DNA of 64,000 nucleotides from assembly GCA_017308515.1 (NCBI GenBank), contig JAFKEN010000006.1, forward strand, positions 602,479 to 666,478, given 5' to 3'. The DNA is from Actinomycetales bacterium. Its GTDB lineage: Bacteria > Actinomycetota > Actinomycetes > Actinomycetales > Microbacteriaceae. Positions 36,280 to 44,868 of the stretch are shown here, in pieces. Position 1 is the stretch's first letter, and each line of letters begins with the position of its first letter. Under the pieces are notes generated by a model, which worked only from the letters and a program-made list of their open reading frames with translations, did no database searches and was not told where the DNA came from. The translations under genes and the position numbers were made by a program.

Positions 36280-37716
36280 ATGCCGATCTCGTTCGAGCGC
36301 ACGCACAAGCTGGCCGTCCTCGGCGGCGGTCCCGGCGGCTACGAGGCGGCTCTGACCGGGGCGCAGCTCGGCGCCGAGGTGACGCTGGTCGAACGCGCCG
36401 GGGTCGGCGGCGCGGCCGTGCTGACCGACGTCGTGCCCTCCAAGTCGCTCATCGCCACCGCGGAGGCGGCGCTCAGCGTGGGCGAGGCGGCGGATCTGGG
36501 CGTGCAGTTCTTCGTGCGCGGCGAGAGCGGTCGCGCGGTCCGCCCCCAGGTCACGGTGAACCTCGAGGCCGTCAACCAGCGCCTGCTCTCGCTCGCGCGC
36601 CAGCAGTCGGAGGACATGAAGGCGCAGCTCGTGCGCGCCGGCGTGCGCATCCTCGCCGGCGACGGCCGACTCGACGGCCCGGGCCGCGTGGTCGTCTCGA
36701 CCGGGCACGGCAAGAAGCGCACCGACTTCGACGAGGTCGAAGCCGACACCGTCGTCGTCGCGGTCGGCGCGAGCCCGCGCGAGCTGGCGAGCGCCCCGCC
36801 GGACGGCGAGCGGATCCTCACCTGGAAGCAGCTCTACGCCCTCGACAGCGTGCCCGAGCACCTCATCGTCGTCGGCTCGGGCGTCACCGGGGCCGAGTTC
36901 GCCTCGGCCTACCGCGCGCTCGGCGCCGAGGTCACCCTGATCTCGAGCCGCGACCAGGTGCTGCCCGGCGAGGACGCCGACGCGGCGGCCGTGATCGAGA
37001 AGGTCTTCACGCGCGGCGGCATGCACGTGCTCAGCAAGAGCCGGGCCGAGAAGGTCGAACGCACCGACGACGGCGTGCGCGTGACCCTCACCGACGGCCG
37101 GGTCGTCGAGGGCTCGCACTGCCTCATGGCGGTCGGGTCGATCCCGAACACGGCGGGGATCGGGCTCGAGGAGGCGGGCGTGCAGCTGGCCGACTCCGGG
37201 CACATCCGCGTCAACCGGGTGGCGCGCACCTCGATGCCCTCGGTCTACGCGGCGGGGGACTGCAGCGACTTCCTGCCGCTCGCCTCGGTCGCCTCGATGC
37301 AGGGGCGAACGGCCGTCTTCCACGCGCTCGGCGACGCCGTCAACCCGACCGAGTTGCGCAACGTGACGAGCAACATCTTCACCCAGCCCGAGGTCGCGAC
37401 GGTCGGATGGAGTCAGAAGCAGATCGAGGACGGCGTCGCCCAGGGCGTGGTCTACAAGCTCCCGCTGCCGACGAATCCGCGGGCCAAGATGCTCGGGCTC
37501 AAGGAGGGCTTCGTCAAGCTCTTCGCCCGCACCGGATCCGGAACCGTCATCGGGGGTGTCGTCGTCGCCCCGCGCGCGAGTGATCTGATCCTGCCGATCG
37601 CCCTCGCGGTCGAGCACCGGCTCACCGTCGACCAGCTCGCGACGGCCTTCAGCGTCTACCCCTCGCTCTCCGGGGCGATCACCGACGCCGCCCGCGCGAT
37701 GCACATCGTCGAGTAG
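36280..37716 (+). CDS. NAD(P)H quinone reductase of the LpdA type (flavin disulfide reductase homologue)
   Basis: A 478-residue FAD/NAD(P)H enzyme. FAD motif LAVLGGGPGGYEAALTGAQLG is at about 11-31, the NAD motif LIVVGSGVTGAEFASAYRALG in the middle, and YAAGDCSDFLPLASVASMQG follows. The redox CxxxxC of true lipoamide dehydrogenases is replaced (GVGGAAVLTDVVPSK), as in the mycobacterial LpdA quinone reductase. A possible -10 (TTGAAT, 36268-36273) lies 6 nt before the ATG. Divergent from punA with 54 bp between starts. Confidence 0.9.
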   Translation: MPISFERTHKLAVLGGGPGGYEAALTGAQLGAEVTLVERAGVGGAAVLTDVVPSKSLIATAEAALSVGEAADLGVQFFVRGESGRAVRPQVTVNLEAVNQRLLSLARQQSEDMKAQLVRAGVRILAGDGRLDGPGRVVVSTGHGKKRTDFDEVEADTVVVAVGASPRELASAPPDGERILTWKQLYALDSVPEHLIVVGSGVTGAEFASAYRALGAEVTLISSRDQVLPGEDADAAAVIEKVFTRGGMHVLSKSRAEKVERTDDGVRVTLTDGRVVEGSHCLMAVGSIPNTAGIGLEEAGVQLADSGHIRVNRVARTSMPSVYAAGDCSDFLPLASVASMQGRTAVFHALGDAVNPTELRNVTSNIFTQPEVATVGWSQKQIEDGVAQGVVYKLPLPTNPRAKMLGLKEGFVKLFARTGSGTVIGGVVVAPRASDLILPIALAVEHRLTVDQLATAFSVYPSLSGAITDAARAMHIVE

Positions 37717-37737
37717 CCCGCGACCGGGTGGGCGCGC

Positions 37738-38532
37738 TCAGACGCCGCTCACCTGCACCGCCCACGGGCGCACCCGCAGCACGAAGAGGTCGCCCGCGAC
37801 CGAGCCGTCGGCCTCGGCCGCGGCGACCCAGTACGCCGCGTCGGCGGGGTCCACCCGGATCACCGTCTGACCGTGCCCCGGATCGTCGGGCAGGGGACCG
37901 GCGGCGACGAGCACTCCCGCCTCGCCCGCCGACCGCAGGAACGCGAGGTGCTCGCCGAACAGCGGATGCGCGAAGACCGACCCGTCGCCGGCCGCGGCTC
38001 CGACTGTGTGGTCGAGCACGAGCCAGACCGGATCCGGACCGGGTGCACCGCCCTCGCGCTCGGCGCCGCTCTCACCCTCCGCGCCCTCGATGCCGCTCTC
38101 GCCCGCGGAGCGGGCTCGCGCGAACCTCTCCAGCACGAGCGGCCATCCGCTCCGGTACTCGTCGCGCGCCTCGGCGGGCGCCGCGTAGTGCTCCCACCCG
38201 CGGTGCTCGAGCGTGACGAGCGTGCGGGTCGCGTCGATCCCGACGAAGGCGACCTCGACCTCGCCGCGGTCGTCGTCGGATCCGGGATGCCAGGAGAAGC
38301 GCAGCCGGTGCGGCGGATGCGCCTCGCGCACGGTGCCCCAGACGCTGCGCTCGCCCGAGGCGGAGGTCTCGACGATCTCGTCGCCCTCGAATGCGACGGT
38401 CGTGCCGGCGTCGAACACGGCGAAGCGCTCGAGCGGCCACCAGGCGCCGATCCGCTCGGTCCACGCGCGGTAGGCGCGTTCGGGGGTCGCCGCGACGACG
38501 ATCTGACGGCGGAGGGCGGGCAGCGCGCTCAT
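37738..38532 (-). CDS. SRPBCC (AHSA1-like) domain fused to YCII-related domain
   Basis: A 264-residue two-domain protein. Residues 1-135 resemble the activator-of-Hsp90/START-like lipid-binding fold (ATPERAYRAWTERIGAWWPLERFAVF). An acidic linker (GESGIEGAEGESGAEREGG) leads to a YCII-like domain at about 165-264 (GPLPDDPGHGQTVIRVDPA). Such genes usually sit beside an ArsR regulator, as here: its ATG overlaps the regulator's stop by 4 nt. No enzymatic activity is known. Confidence 0.85.
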   Translation of the reverse strand: MSALPALRRQIVVAATPERAYRAWTERIGAWWPLERFAVFDAGTTVAFEGDEIVETSASGERSVWGTVREAHPPHRLRFSWHPGSDDDRGEVEVAFVGIDATRTLVTLEHRGWEHYAAPAEARDEYRSGWPLVLERFARARSAGESGIEGAEGESGAEREGGAPGPDPVWLVLDHTVGAAAGDGSVFAHPLFGEHLAFLRSAGEAGVLVAAGPLPDDPGHGQTVIRVDPADAAYWVAAAEADGSVAGDLFVLRVRPWAVQVSGV

Positions 38533-38846
38533 GACTCCTCCTCGAGGTGCGCGGCGAACGCGGCGAGCGCCGCATCCCAGGTCTCGGTGAGCCACACCTG
38601 CAGCGGTGCGAGCCCCTCGGGGGCGAGCGCGTAGAGGTTCCGGGTGCCGACGGCAGTGTGGGTCACGACGCCGGCGCCCTCGAGCACCGCGAGATGCTTG
38701 CTGACCGCGGGCCGCCCGATCGGCAGGCGCTCGGCCAGGAGCCCGACCGGTCGGGGCCCGTCGCGCAGCGCCTCCGCGATGCGGCGGCGCATCGGATCGC
38801 CGAGGGCGTCGAGCACGGCGTCGGCGCGGGCGGAGGCGGCGGTCAT
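38529..38846 (-). CDS. ArsR-family transcriptional regulator
   Basis: A 105-residue winged-helix protein; recognition region RLPIGRPAVSKHLAVLEGAGVV, DPMRRRIAEALRDGP before it. There is no metal-binding Cys motif, so it is of the SRPBCC-partner type rather than a metal sensor. Leaderless start: a TAGGGT -10 (complement of 38853-38858) lies 6 nt before the ATG. Three tandem copies of a 12-bp motif lie directly upstream (38860-38905), the likely operator for self-repression. Confidence 0.93.
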   Translation of the reverse strand: MTAASARADAVLDALGDPMRRRIAEALRDGPRPVGLLAERLPIGRPAVSKHLAVLEGAGVVTHTAVGTRNLYALAPEGLAPLQVWLTETWDAALAAFAAHLEEES

Positions 38847-38852
38847 ACCGTC

Positions 38853-38905
38853 ACCCTAGAGCAACCGTTACTCACGAGCAACCGTTACCCGGAAGCGACC
38901 GATAC
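38853..38905 (-). promoter_or_regulatory. ArsR promoter with iterated operator
   Basis: The -10 TAGGGT (38853-38858, minus strand) is followed upstream by three repeats at exact 17-bp steps: AGCAACCGTTAC at 38860 and 38877, and a variant AGCGACCGATAC at 38894. They would cover the -35 region. Repression by the ArsR protein is inferred. Confidence 0.7.
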
Positions 38906-38947
38906 GCGTACGGGGGCGACGCTCGGCTGACGCGTTGCCCGCAGGGC

Positions 38948-39049
38948 GAGGACCAGGAGATTCGTCGCCCGAAGGCGAGCGCTAGCTGATTCGTCGCCCG
39001 ACGGGCGAGGACTAGGAGATTCGTCGCCCGAAGGCGAGCGCTAGCTAAT
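38948..39049. repeat. 59-bp direct repeat with internal palindromes
   Basis: A 59-bp unit starts at 38948 and again at 39007. Each contains GATTCGTCGCCCGAAGGCGAG, where TCGCC-CGAA-GGCGA can form a hairpin; a third related half-unit lies between. The array ends inside the stop codon of the biotin carboxylase gene. Confidence 0.8.
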
Positions 39050-40798
39050 GCTGAGCAGCACGTGCCCCGCGCCGACCGTGGTGCCGACGGTCGCGTCGAT
39101 GCCGCCGACCACGCCGTCCTTGTGGGCGGTGAGCGGCTGCTCCATCTTCATCGCCTCGAGCACGACCACGAGATCCCCCGCGACCACCTTGTCGCCCTCC
39201 GCGACGGCGAGCTTCACGATCGTGGCCTGCATGGGCGCGGTCACCGAGTCGCCGCTCGCGCCGCGCGCGCCGCCGCCGACCGAGCGGCGCTTGGGCGCGG
39301 GCGCGTTGCTCGAGGACCCGTTGGTGGGCAGCAGCGTCGTCGGCAACGAGACCGACAGCCGCTTGCCGTCGACCTCGACGAGCACGCTGTGCCGCTTCTC
39401 CGGGGCGCCCGGCTCGGCGAGCATGCCGCCCCAGGGCTCGAGGTCGTTGACGAACTCCGTCTCGATCCACCGGGTGTAGACGCCGAAGCGGCCGTCGACG
39501 GCGGTGAACGCGGGATCGCGCACGACCTTCCGGTGGAACGGCAGCACCGTCGGCAGACCCGCGATCTCGAACTCGTCGAGTGCGCGCCGTGCGCGTTCGA
39601 GGGCGTCCTCGCGGGTGTGCCCGGTGACGATGAGCTTGGCCAGCAGCGAGTCGAACGCGCCGGAGATCTCGTCGCCGGTCGTGACGCCCGAGTCGACGCG
39701 GATGCCGGGCCCGCCCGGGAAGCGCAGCACCGAGATCGGGCCGGGCATCGGCAGGAAGCCCCGCCCCGGATCCTCGCCGTTGATGCGGAACTCGATCGAG
39801 TGGCCGTGCGGCTCGGGGTCGGGGTAGTCGAGGATGCCGCCCTCGGCGATGCGGAACTGCTCGCGCACGAGGTCGAGGCCGGTGACCTCCTCGGAGACCG
39901 GGTGCTCGACCTGGAGCCGGGTGTTGACCTCGAGGAAGCTGACCGTGCCGTCCTTGCCGATCAGGAACTCGCAGGTGCCGGCGCCGAGGTAGCCGACCTC
40001 CTGCAGGATCGCCTTGCTCGAGCGGTAGAGCAGCTCGCGCTGCTCCTGGGTCAGGAACGGCGCCGGGGCCTCCTCGACGAGCTTCTGGTGGCGGCGCTGC
40101 AGCGAGCAGTCGCGGGTCGAGACGACGACGACGTTGCCGTCGGCGTCGGCGAGGCACTGGGTCTCGACGTGGCGGGGCTCGTCGAGGTACTTCTCGACGA
40201 AGCACTCGCCGCGGCCGAAGGCGGCGACCGCCTCGCGGGTGGCCGAGTCGAACAGCTCCGGGATCTCCTCGCGGGTGCGCGCGACCTTGAGTCCGCGCCC
40301 GCCGCCTCCGAACGCGGCCTTGATGGCGACCGGGAGCCCGACCTCGTCGGCGAAGGCGAGCACCTCGTCGACGCCCTCGACGGGGTTGAGCGTGCCGGGG
40401 GCGAGCGGGGCGCCGACCTTCTCGGCGACGTGGCGCGCCGAGACCTTGTCGCCGAGGCGCTCGATCGCGTCGGGGCCGGGGCCGATCCAGATCAGCCCGG
40501 CGTCGATGACGGCACGGGCGAAGTCGGCGTTCTCCGCGAGGAAGCCGTAGCCCGGATGCACGGCGTCGGCACCGGAGCGCCGCGCCACGGAGAGGATCTT
40601 GTCGATGACGAGGTAGGTCTCGGCGCTCGTCGCGCCACCGAGCGCGTAGGCCTCGTCCGCGAGCTTCACGTGCCGCGCGTCGCGATCCTGGTCGGCGTAG
40701 ACGGCGACGGTGGCGATCCCGGAGTCGCGGGCGGCGCGGATGACGCGCACCGCGATCTCCCCCCGGTTCGCGATGAGGACCTTCGTGATGCGGGCCAT
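39041..40798 (-). CDS. Acyl-CoA carboxylase alpha subunit: biotin carboxylase and biotin carrier
   Basis: A 585-residue fusion. The biotin carboxylase/ATP-grasp part begins [22 protein letters not shown], with the glycine-rich loop [12 protein letters not shown], catalytic [18 protein letters not shown] and the FRINGEDP region. The C-terminal carrier domain has EAMKMEQ with biotinylated K551. This AccA3-type chain serves acetyl- and propionyl-CoA carboxylases with the beta and epsilon subunits at 46264-48131. A -10-like TAGGCT lies about 12 nt before the ATG. Confidence 0.95.
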   Translation of the reverse strand: MARITKVLIANRGEIAVRVIRAARDSGIATVAVYADQDRDARHVKLADEAYALGGATSAETYLVIDKILSVARRSGADAVHPGYGFLAENADFARAVIDAGLIWIGPGPDAIERLGDKVSARHVAEKVGAPLAPGTLNPVEGVDEVLAFADEVGLPVAIKAAFGGGGRGLKVARTREEIPELFDSATREAVAAFGRGECFVEKYLDEPRHVETQCLADADGNVVVVSTRDCSLQRRHQKLVEEAPAPFLTQEQRELLYRSSKAILQEVGYLGAGTCEFLIGKDGTVSFLEVNTRLQVEHPVSEEVTGLDLVREQFRIAEGGILDYPDPEPHGHSIEFRINGEDPGRGFLPMPGPISVLRFPGGPGIRVDSGVTTGDEISGAFDSLLAKLIVTGHTREDALERARRALDEFEIAGLPTVLPFHRKVVRDPAFTAVDGRFGVYTRWIETEFVNDLEPWGGMLAEPGAPEKRHSVLVEVDGKRLSVSLPTTLLPTNGSSSNAPAPKRRSVGGGARGASGDSVTAPMQATIVKLAVAEGDKVVAGDLVVVLEAMKMEQPLTAHKDGVVGGIDATVGTTVGAGHVLLSIS

Positions 40799-40886
40799 GA
40801 CATACGAGCCTATTGGCCCCGAACGGGGGCTCGTTTGTCGGCGAGGGACAGAAAGCCCGGGGCAGCCTTGTCGACCTCGTACGGGC

Positions 40887-41552
40887 TCAGCGGTTCCAGA
40901 GCGCGGGCCAGGCGTGCCCGAGGCGCCGCACGAGCCGCCGCAGGCTCGGGATGCTCACCCCCACGACGGTGTGCGGGTCGCCGACGATCGACTCGATGAA
41001 CCCGGCACCCTTCGAGTCGATCGTGAACGCCCCGGCGACCTCGAGCGGCTCGCCCGTCGCGACGTAGGCGTCGATCTCGTCGTCGTCGAGGTCGGCGGCG
41101 AAGCGCACCTCGGCGGCGACGTGCTCGCCCGCGGCGGCCACCGGGATCCCGTCGCGCAGCTCGACGAGCCAGTGGCCCGAGTGCAGCACCCCCGAGCGCC
41201 CGCGCTGCGCCCGCCAGCGCCGGGCGGCCACGTCGGGCAGGTGGGGCTTGCCGTAGACCGTGCCGTCGAAGGCGAAGGCCGAGTCGCCGCCCAGGACGAG
41301 CGCGTCGCGGGGGGCGTCGGGGATCCCGGCGATCCGCCCCGGCGCGCCGTCCACCCCGGCGACCGCCTCGCTCTTGAGGCGCGCGAGGTGCATCACGAGC
41401 TCGGCCGCCTCGAGCGGGCGCCCGCGGCGCCGCTCCTCCGCCGACACCGCCGCCTCCTCGTCGACGCCGGGGGCGACCGGCACGGGCTCGATGCCGACGG
41501 CGCGCAGGGTCGCGAGGCGGGCCGGCGAGGTGCTGGCCAGGACGAGGCGCAG
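40887..41552 (-). CDS. maf: Maf-family nucleotide pyrophosphatase, probable CTG start
   Basis: A housecleaning pyrophosphatase of 221 residues if it starts at 41552. Family motifs: [18 protein letters not shown] at the N-terminus, [15 protein letters not shown] (normally GADTVV-like), and [17 protein letters not shown]. No ATG, GTG or TTG is close upstream in frame; the codon at the conserved N-terminus is CTG. The start codon of the divergent methyltransferase lies 21 bp away. A start further upstream would read through that gene. Confidence 0.85.
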   Translation of the reverse strand: MRLVLASTSPARLATLRAVGIEPVPVAPGVDEEAAVSAEERRRGRPLEAAELVMHLARLKSEAVAGVDGAPGRIAGIPDAPRDALVLGGDSAFAFDGTVYGKPHLPDVAARRWRAQRGRSGVLHSGHWLVELRDGIPVAAAGEHVAAEVRFAADLDDDEIDAYVATGEPLEVAGAFTIDSKGAGFIESIVGDPHTVVGVSIPSLRRLVRRLGHAWPALWNR

Positions 41553-41561
41553 GGCGGCTCC

Positions 41562-41573
41562 TATCCTCGGAGG
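41562..41573 (+). promoter_or_regulatory. -10 box in the maf / RNA methyltransferase divergent gap
   Basis: TATCCT at 41562-41567 lies 6 nt before the ATG of the methyltransferase. Only 21 bp separate the two divergent starts, so the two promoters must overlap. Confidence 0.6.
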
Positions 41574-42857
41574 ATGGGCGAGATGGCGGGGCGCGAGATC
41601 GAGGTCGAGGTTAGCAAGATCGCTCACGGCGGCGTCGGGGTGGCCCGGCACGCGGGGCGGGTCGTCTTCGTCGCGGACGCGATCCCCGGCGAGCGGGTCG
41701 TCGCGCGCGTGGCCGACGACTCCCGGGATCGGTTCTGGCGCGCCGACACCCTGCGCGTGCTGGATCCGAGCCCCCATCGGCGACCGCACGTCTGGCCCGA
41801 GGCGGGGCTTGAGCGGGATCCGGCCGAGCGCCCCGGCGGCGCCGAGTTCGGCCACATCGACCCCGCCCACCAGCGCGAGCTCAAGGCCGCCGTGCTGACC
41901 GAGGCGCTCGAGCGGATGGCCTCGCTGCATCGCGAGGTCGAGGTGGAGGCCCTCCCCGGCCCCGCCGACGGCACCGGCTGGCGCATCCGGGTGCGGCTGC
42001 ACGTCGCCGACGACGGATCGGTCGGCCCCTACGCCGCGCGCTCGCACCGTGTCGTGCCGGTGGCGAGCCTGCCGCTCGCCGTCGAGGAGGTGCGCGAGCT
42101 CGCGCCGCTGGGACAGGCCTTCCCCGAGCTGGCGGGATCCGGATCCGCCCGGCGCCGGCGCGGCGAGGCCGCCGATCGGGCGCGAGCGGTCGACGTGATC
42201 GCCCCCTCGGGCGGCTCGGCGCGGCTCGTCCTGGGCCGGCAGGACCCGACCGCGATCGTCGAGAAGGTGGGCGAGCGGGAGTTCCGGGTCGACGACACCG
42301 GCTTCTGGCAGGTGCACCGGCACGCCGCCGCGACGCTCTCGGCCGCCGTCGTCGACGCGATCGACCCCGAGCGCTTCGACCCCGGCGCCGGCAACCTCGA
42401 CCTCTACGGCGGCGTCGGGCTCTTCGCGGCGGCGCTCGGCGACCGCTTCGGTCGCGCGACCCGCGTGACCAGCGTCGAGGCCGACGAGCGGGCGACCGAG
42501 CACGCCGCCGAGAACCTCGCCGACTGGGTCGGCGCGCGCACCGTGACGGCCAAGGTCGAGCAGTGGGTGCGCGGTCTGGGTGCGCTCCCGGGGCCCGAAC
42601 GCGACCGCCTCGCGGCGGGCAGCGTCGTGCTCGATCCGCCGCGCTCGGGCGCCGGCCGGGAGGTGCTCGTGGCGCTCGCCGCGGTTGCGCCGCGGCAGAT
42701 CGTCTACGTCGCCTGCGATCCGGTCGCCCTCGCGCGCGACATCGGCACCCTCGAGGAGCTCGGCTACCGGCTGGAGACCCTGCGCGCCTTCGACCTGTTC
42801 CCCGCGACGCACCACGTGGAGGCGGTCGCCCGCCTCGCCCCCGCACGGGAGTCGTGA
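41574..42857 (+). CDS. TRAM-domain RNA (uracil-5-)-methyltransferase, RumA/TrmA-like
   Basis: A 427-residue SAM enzyme. The N-terminal TRAM domain (1-60) precedes the catalytic domain with NLDLYGGVGLFAAALG, SVVLDPPRSGAG, and the catalytic Cys in VYVACDPVALARDI. The Cys residues of the iron-sulfur cluster of E. coli RumA are absent (RPGGAEFGHI where CGG is usual), as in other actinobacterial members. The target is probably a uridine in rRNA or tRNA. Leaderless start. Confidence 0.9.
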   Translation: MGEMAGREIEVEVSKIAHGGVGVARHAGRVVFVADAIPGERVVARVADDSRDRFWRADTLRVLDPSPHRRPHVWPEAGLERDPAERPGGAEFGHIDPAHQRELKAAVLTEALERMASLHREVEVEALPGPADGTGWRIRVRLHVADDGSVGPYAARSHRVVPVASLPLAVEEVRELAPLGQAFPELAGSGSARRRRGEAADRARAVDVIAPSGGSARLVLGRQDPTAIVEKVGEREFRVDDTGFWQVHRHAAATLSAAVVDAIDPERFDPGAGNLDLYGGVGLFAAALGDRFGRATRVTSVEADERATEHAAENLADWVGARTVTAKVEQWVRGLGALPGPERDRLAAGSVVLDPPRSGAGREVLVALAAVAPRQIVYVACDPVALARDIGTLEELGYRLETLRAFDLFPATHHVEAVARLAPARES

Positions 42858-42929
42858 CGGCCGCGGCGGCCGGGAGCGCCGCTAGCATGGCCCCGAGGCG
42901 GGTTCGGGTCCGCCCGGTTGGGAGTCTCG

Positions 42930-43625
42930 GTGGACACTGCTGAGCGCCCCAGCGCGGGTCCGGGCGCGGCGGTGCGCGTCGCGGTGGTCGACGACCACGA
43001 GTCGGTGCGGCTCGGTCTGCGGGCCGCCTTCCAGGAGGCGGGTCACCATCTCGTCGCCGAGGCGGCGAGCGTCGCGCAGCTGCAGGAGGCGCTCGCCGGG
43101 GAGCGGGTCGAGGTCGTCGTGCTCGACCTGTCGCTCGGCGACGGCTCCACCGTCACCGAGAACGTCAAGCGCCTGCACGACGCGGGGGCCGCGGTGCTCG
43201 TGCACTCGATCGCCGACCGCGTCGGGCTCGTGCGCGAGGCGCTCGCGGCAGGCGCGGCCGGGGTCGTTCCGAAGGCCTCGAGCGCCCGGAAGGTCGTGGA
43301 TGCGGCGGTCGCCGCCTCGCACGGCGAGATCCTCACCAATCTGGAGTGGGCCTCCGCGATCGACGCCGACCCCGACTTCGCCCGCGCGCAACTGGGACGA
43401 CGGGAGCGGGAGATCCTGCACCTCTACGCCTCCGGTCTCCCGCTCAAGGTCGCTGCGCAGCGTCTCGGGATCGGCTACTCGACCGCGCGCGAGTACCTCG
43501 ACCGCATCCGCACGAAGTACGTCGAGGTCGGTCGGCCCGCCCCCACCAAGGTGGACCTGCTGCGTCGCGCGGTGGAGGACGGCATCCTCCCCGGCCTCGA
43601 CGCCGAGCCCCCCGACGAGCGGTGA
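42930..43625 (+). CDS. Two-component response regulator, NarL/FixJ-like
   Basis: A 231-residue regulator: receiver domain with DD at 21-22 and phosphorylation site D66 in VVVLDLSLGDGS, and a LuxR-type HTH at about 150-200 (LGRREREILHLYASGLPLKVAAQRLG). The GTG at 42930 has GGGAG five bases upstream; a TTG at 42918 is the alternative. A 21-bp sequence spanning its stop is duplicated in tandem. It precedes a histidine kinase, its probable partner. Confidence 0.92.
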   Translation: MDTAERPSAGPGAAVRVAVVDDHESVRLGLRAAFQEAGHHLVAEAASVAQLQEALAGERVEVVVLDLSLGDGSTVTENVKRLHDAGAAVLVHSIADRVGLVREALAAGAAGVVPKASSARKVVDAAVAASHGEILTNLEWASAIDADPDFARAQLGRREREILHLYASGLPLKVAAQRLGIGYSTAREYLDRIRTKYVEVGRPAPTKVDLLRRAVEDGILPGLDAEPPDER

Positions 43626-43646
43626 GAGCCCTCCGACGAACGGTGA
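43605..43646. repeat. 21-bp tandem duplication over a stop codon
   Basis: Two copies (43605-43625 and 43626-43646) differ at two positions. Each would encode EP-P/S-DER-stop, so the real stop is followed by a ghost copy of the gene end. Confidence 0.85.
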
Positions 43647-43650
43647 CCGG

Positions 43651-44868
43651 ATGAGCGCCGCGCCGGTTCGCGCGCCGCGGGCACCCGCGCCGCGCCCGGG
43701 ATCGCGAGCCCTCGCGCGCGTCCGCGTCGCCGTCGGGCGGGCCACCGTGGCCTTCGCGATCGCGACCTTCATCGAGGCGGGCCCGATCATCACCGCGCCG
43801 GCGGGGAGCGTCGATCCGGTCTTCAACGCCTTCGGCGTCGGCGGCATCGTCGGCGTGCTGCTGACCGCCCTCCTGGCCGTGGCGGTGGGACGGCCCGTGC
43901 GGCTCGGCCTCGCGCTGTTCTCCTTCGCCGTCGTGCTGGGCCTGTTCGTCTGGTTGATCGCGGCGGGCCTCGGCGCGGTGACGGGCTCCTCGCCCTGGGT
44001 TGCGCGCCTCGTCCCGGCCGCGATCGCGGCGGCGAGCGTCGCCGGCTCGTGGCCGGCGGGTGCCGCGATCGCGGTGCTGTGCACCGGACTGCAGCTCGTG
44101 ACGCGGATCGGCCCCTGGAGCGCGGGGGAGGGGCGCCTCGCGGTGGCGCTCGACACGGCCGCCGCGCTCGTGACCGGCGGCATCATCGTCGCGGTCGTCG
44201 GCGTGCTGCTGGCGCACGCGGCGCGGCTGGATCGCGACCGCGACGCGGCCGCCGCGCGCTTCCGATCGGTGAGTCGACGTGAGGCGATCGAGGCCGAGCG
44301 GCTGCAGGTGGACGCGCTCGTGCACGACTCGGTGCTGACCACGCTGCTGACGGCGGCCCGTGCCCGCGACCCCGAGTCTCAGGCGCTCGTCGCCACGATG
44401 GCGCGCGACGCGCTCGAGCGGCTCGGACGCGCGGCCGAGGAGGACGGCACGCCGGACGGCACCGTGGCCCTCACCCGGCTCTCCGACCGGCTGGAACGCA
44501 GTGCGCAGGAGCTCTCGGCCGAGTTCCAGGTGACGGTCGACGTGCCGGCCTCCGGGCGCATCCCCGGTTCGGCCGCCGACGCCCTGCACGCCGCGACGCT
44601 GCAGGCCATGGTCAACAGCGCGCAGCACGCCGGCCCGGCGCGGCGCCGACTGCACGTCGGCTGGCGCGAGGGCACGGTCGTCGTCGAGGTCGACGACGAC
44701 GGGGTCGGCTTCGATCTCGGGGCCGGGCGCGGCGTGCGCATGGGGGTGAGGTTCTCGATCCTGGAGCGGATGCGGCACGCCGGCGGATCGGCGACGGTCG
44801 AGAGCCGGCTCGGGGCCGGCACCCGGGTGCACCTGGTCTGGCCGGACGGCCCGGGAGATCTGCCATGA
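43651..44868 (+). CDS. Sensor histidine kinase
   Basis: A 405-residue membrane kinase. About five to six helices in the first 200 residues are followed by a dimerisation segment with the probable phospho-His in DALVHDSVLTTLL and a C-terminal HATPase domain (N-box LQAMVNSAQHAGP, G1 DDDGVGFD). It lies 26 nt after the response regulator and overlaps the next gene by 4 nt. The signal is not known. Confidence 0.9.
   Translation: MSAAPVRAPRAPAPRPGSRALARVRVAVGRATVAFAIATFIEAGPIITAPAGSVDPVFNAFGVGGIVGVLLTALLAVAVGRPVRLGLALFSFAVVLGLFVWLIAAGLGAVTGSSPWVARLVPAAIAAASVAGSWPAGAAIAVLCTGLQLVTRIGPWSAGEGRLAVALDTAAALVTGGIIVAVVGVLLAHAARLDRDRDAAAARFRSVSRREAIEAERLQVDALVHDSVLTTLLTAARARDPESQALVATMARDALERLGRAAEEDGTPDGTVALTRLSDRLERSAQELSAEFQVTVDVPASGRIPGSAADALHAATLQAMVNSAQHAGPARRRLHVGWREGTVVVEVDDDGVGFDLGAGRGVRMGVRFSILERMRHAGGSATVESRLGAGTRVHLVWPDGPGDLP

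Noticed and set aside
42918-42929. TTG at 42918 as the response-regulator start
   Set aside because: A GTG at 42930 has GGGAG at a better distance, and the residues between carry no homology.
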